Source: Alienimonas californiensis (lineage in GTDB: Bacteria > Planctomycetota > Planctomycetia > Planctomycetales > Planctomycetaceae). From it: a stretch of 64,000 bases of DNA. Every line of letters begins with the position of its first letter. Within the stretch, counting starts at the first letter, position 1. This document shows, piece by piece, positions 61,923 through 64,000 of the stretch. The DNA is taken from assembly GCF_007743815.1 (NCBI RefSeq), contig NZ_CP036265.1, positions 5,215,823 through 5,279,822 of the forward strand. Reading direction: 5' to 3'. The translations under genes and the position numbers were made by a program. The notes beneath the pieces are model-generated. The model was not told where the DNA came from, made no database searches, and was given only the letters and a program-made list of their open reading frames with translations.

Positions 61923-63434
61923 TCAGACCTCGATCATCTCCCGCAGCGCCGCCGTCGAGGCGTTTCCGGAAAGCGGCAGGATCAGGTCGAACTGAGCCCC
62001 CCGCCCCGCGCCTTTCGAACTGGCCGGCTCCCGCAGGGTCAGCGAGCCGCCGTGGGCGTCGAGGATGCGGCTGCAGATCGCCAAGCCCAGCCCCGTGCCG
62101 TCCGATTTGGTGGTGAAGAAGGGCTCGAAGGCTTTTCGTCGCGCCTCCGGCGTGAGCCCCGGGCCGTTGTCGCGGACGCTGATCCGCAACGCCTCGCCGT
62201 TCAGGCCCTCCTCCCGGCTCACCCGCACCTCGATCCGCACCGGATCCGAGCAGGCGGCGAGGGCGTTTTCGAAGAGGTTGCGGAACACCTGCTCGAGCCG
62301 GAAGGCGTCCGCCACGCAGGTCGCGCCGTCGTCGCCCGGGTTCGTCCCCGCCCCAGTGAAGCATTCGATCAGTTCCGTCTCACGGCCGTTGCGGTCGCAG
62401 GCGTTCCAGGCCCGTCGCCACACCTCCGTCAGCCGACAGGGCCCGGGGTTCAGGCGGATGGGGCCGGCGTGGTGGCGGACGTCCTCGAACAGCCGGGAGA
62501 GGCGGAGTTCGCTCGCCTGCAGATCGGCGATCAGTTTCGAGGCCTGCGGGTCGAGTTCGTCCGCGAGGATCTTCAGGCCGATGCGGAAGGCCAGCAATTC
62601 GTTGCGGACCTCGTGGGAAAGCACGGCCAGCGTTTCGCCGACGGCGGCCAGCCGCTGGGTTCGCAACGTGCGCTGCTGGGCGTCGCGGAGGACGGTGACG
62701 TCGCGGACGACGGCCACCTGCTCCGGCGTGCCGGGCTCGTCGCCGGCGGTGCGGCCGCCGAACGCCGCCTCGTCGTCTGCCCGGGGGAACCGACTGATAG
62801 AGACCTCCGCGGGGAACCGCGACCCGTCCGAGCGTTGCGCGTCGAGGGTGCGGAGCCGGGAGGCGGGCGGCTGATCGGCGTCCACGTCCGGCAACAGCGC
62901 CGATAGCGGCGTGCCGATCAGCAGTTCGCACCGCCGGCCGAACATCGCCCCGGCGGCGGGATTGCAGGACTCGATTCGGGCGTCGGCGTCCACAGTCAGG
63001 ATCGCGTCGGGGGCGGCGAGCAACACCGCCCTCAGGCGCCGCTCCCGCTCCCGGACCTCCCGCGTCTGGATCAGCAATCGCTGGCCCAGCACCGCCGTCA
63101 CGCTGATCGCAAACAGCGCGATGAGCCGGTTCTCGAGGCCGATCCAGAAGCCCACTCCGTGCGGCTCAGGCAGGAAGAAGCCCAGGATCGTCAGCAGGCC
63201 CGCCGCCACCGCGACGCCCACCCGCACCCGATCGCTCTCCAGCCACAGCGCCAGCAGCACCGCGGTGATGTACGGCACCCCCGCGGCCACCCCCAGCGGG
63301 AAGATCAAATCCAGCAGGAAGATCCAGGCCAGCAGGGCGACGATCCCCGCCAACGCGAGCGCGGGACGGGCCGCCACCGCGGACGGATCTGCCTCGCCAA
63401 CGGCGGCGCCGAATCTCCGGCGAGGGGTCTTCAA
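61923..63434 (-). CDS. Membrane sensor histidine kinase with PAS domain
   Basis: A 503-residue two-component kinase. The frame begins at a TTG (63434), which seems right because the first hydrophobic segment is 23 residues in. Segments at about 24-120 (LALAGIVALLAWIFLLDLIF, VPYITAVLLALWLESD, VGVAVAAGLLTILGFFLPEP, ENRLIALFAISVTAVLGQR) form a four-helix membrane sensor. A PAS domain (about 138-255) contains AAPDAILTVDADARIESCNP. The H-box is VGETLAVLSHEVRNELLAF (His about 274), and the ATPase domain has FRNLFENALAA, DNGPGLTPEA and KSDGTGLGLAICSRILDAHG. No response regulator is adjacent. Confidence 0.9.
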   Translation of the reverse strand: MKTPRRRFGAAVGEADPSAVAARPALALAGIVALLAWIFLLDLIFPLGVAAGVPYITAVLLALWLESDRVRVGVAVAAGLLTILGFFLPEPHGVGFWIGLENRLIALFAISVTAVLGQRLLIQTREVRERERRLRAVLLAAPDAILTVDADARIESCNPAAGAMFGRRCELLIGTPLSALLPDVDADQPPASRLRTLDAQRSDGSRFPAEVSISRFPRADDEAAFGGRTAGDEPGTPEQVAVVRDVTVLRDAQQRTLRTQRLAAVGETLAVLSHEVRNELLAFRIGLKILADELDPQASKLIADLQASELRLSRLFEDVRHHAGPIRLNPGPCRLTEVWRRAWNACDRNGRETELIECFTGAGTNPGDDGATCVADAFRLEQVFRNLFENALAACSDPVRIEVRVSREEGLNGEALRISVRDNGPGLTPEARRKAFEPFFTTKSDGTGLGLAICSRILDAHGGSLTLREPASSKGAGRGAQFDLILPLSGNASTAALREMIEV

Positions 63435-63530
63435 CGCTGCATCCTTTGCCGGAGGGCCGTGTCTGACGGATAGGGTATCCCCCGGGGGCTTGGGCGGACA
63501 AGGGGCCCGCCGCGGCCGTCGGTCCGCAGG

Positions 63531-64000
63531 TCACAAAACGGGATTGAATAGGCTCGCGGCCGCTTCGCCGAGGCGGCGGGGCAACGGGCGCTTCCCCCAA
63601 CCGTCCGGATCGATCCGCGTCGCCGTGGCCAGGTCCCGGGCGGACTGCTCCGCCAGCGAACGGGCGAAGGGGGCGTCCAGCGTGATCAGGGAGACTTCGA
63701 AGTTCAGCCGGAAACTGCGGGTGTCGCAGTTCGTGCTGCCGACCAGTCCGAAGCGATCGTCCACCGTGAGGACCTTGGCGTGATAGGTGCCGGCGAGGCG
63801 TTCGTAGATCTCCACGCCGCTGTCCATCAGGTCGGCGTATTGCCAGCGGGCGGCCCAGCGGGTCGCCCAGGGGGAGCCCGGCCCGCCGTGCATGACCCGG
63901 ACGCGCACGCCCCGCCGGGCCGCGCACTGCAAGGCCCGGTCGACCGGTTCGGTGGGGACGAAGTAGCCGGTGCTCAGTTCGATCGTCTCGCGGGCGGCGT
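63531..64000 (-). CDS. Phospholipase D-family protein (cardiolipin synthase-like), partial
   Basis: The last 156 residues of a PLD superfamily enzyme that continues beyond the right edge. The frame reads ETIELSTGYFVPTEPVDRAL, QCAARRGVRVRVMHGGPGSP and the HKD motif TYHAKVLTVDDRFGLVGSTN, followed by RSFRLNFEVSLITLDAPFAR. The order and the segment S-T-N-x-D-x-R-S-F match cardiolipin synthases of the ClsA/ClsB type, which join two phosphatidylglycerols in the membrane. The first HKD motif lies outside the window, so the exact subtype is not determined. It ends 97 nt before the histidine kinase start on the same strand. Confidence 0.88.
   Translation of the reverse strand, partial: AARETIELSTGYFVPTEPVDRALQCAARRGVRVRVMHGGPGSPWATRWAARWQYADLMDSGVEIYERLAGTYHAKVLTVDDRFGLVGSTNCDTRSFRLNFEVSLITLDAPFARSLAEQSARDLATATRIDPDGWGKRPLPRRLGEAAASLFNPVL

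Noticed and set aside
61893-61923. Imperfect hairpin between the GspE-like and histidine kinase genes
   Set aside because: The arms pair only with mismatches and no T run follows, so it was not listed as a terminator.

Overview
The window is very GC-rich (about 70 % by eye) and densely coded on both strands, with many GTG starts and few recognisable Shine-Dalgarno sequences. A GSPII-style bacterial core (aspS, valS, secA, metK, waaA, rph, glnA, moaC) is mixed with secreted or membrane proteins that have no obvious relatives. Other traits are an enlarged SecA, a receiver-HATPase fusion, a multihaem cytochrome c and a sialidase-fold exoprotein. Together these point to the Planctomycetota (Planctomycetia); the genus is not determined from the sequence. 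No tRNA, rRNA, CRISPR array, insertion sequence or phage gene was recognised, so this looks like ordinary chromosome.

Layout. 1-8.3 kb: a partial quinone oxidoreductase, two lipoproteins, aspS, a small Sm-like protein, a DUF1569-like protein, a receiver-HATPase regulator and a secreted protein. 8.4-16.2 kb: a Prc-type protease with a strong terminator, a three-gene ABC exporter operon, an MFS permease and a MoxR ATPase. 16.3-21.8 kb: citramalate synthase, valS and a bifunctional-nuclease-family protein, so precursor synthesis for isoleucine lies next to valine charging. 21.8-28.9 kb: membrane proteins of unknown function, a NagB-like protein, a FabH-like ketosynthase and metK. 29-34.2 kb: secA-waaA on the minus strand. 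34.3-40.4 kb: a sulfite-oxidase-fold protein, a hexahaem cytochrome c, a 7Fe ferredoxin and a sigma factor. 40.6-48.3 kb: a large secreted hydrolase, a secreted protein, RNase PH, a lipoprotein cyclophilin and a GNAT enzyme. 48.7-55.1 kb: a helical-repeat protein, glnA, a helix-turn-helix/receiver regulator and a membrane glycosyltransferase. 55.1-64 kb: moaC, a sialidase-like exoprotein, a polyprenyl synthase, a YugP-type protease, arfB, an endonuclease III homologue, a degenerate GspE/PilB ATPase, a histidine kinase and a partial phospholipase D/cardiolipin synthase.

Beyond the genes, two signals stand out. First, a -10-like hexamer TAnACT recurs before start codons on both strands, usually without a visible -35 box. 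At four genes it lies only 5-7 nt before the start, which predicts leaderless mRNAs, and at one divergent pair a palindromic copy seems to serve both genes. Second, several families of short palindromic repeats are present. Members of one family sit in frame inside two unrelated proteins (WaaA and a glycosyltransferase), and another family lies 20-40 nt before three start codons. A GspE-like protein that has lost both Walker catalytic residues and a bacterial Sm-like protein are the most unusual single genes. I did not find a convincing new multi-gene defence or biosynthetic system.
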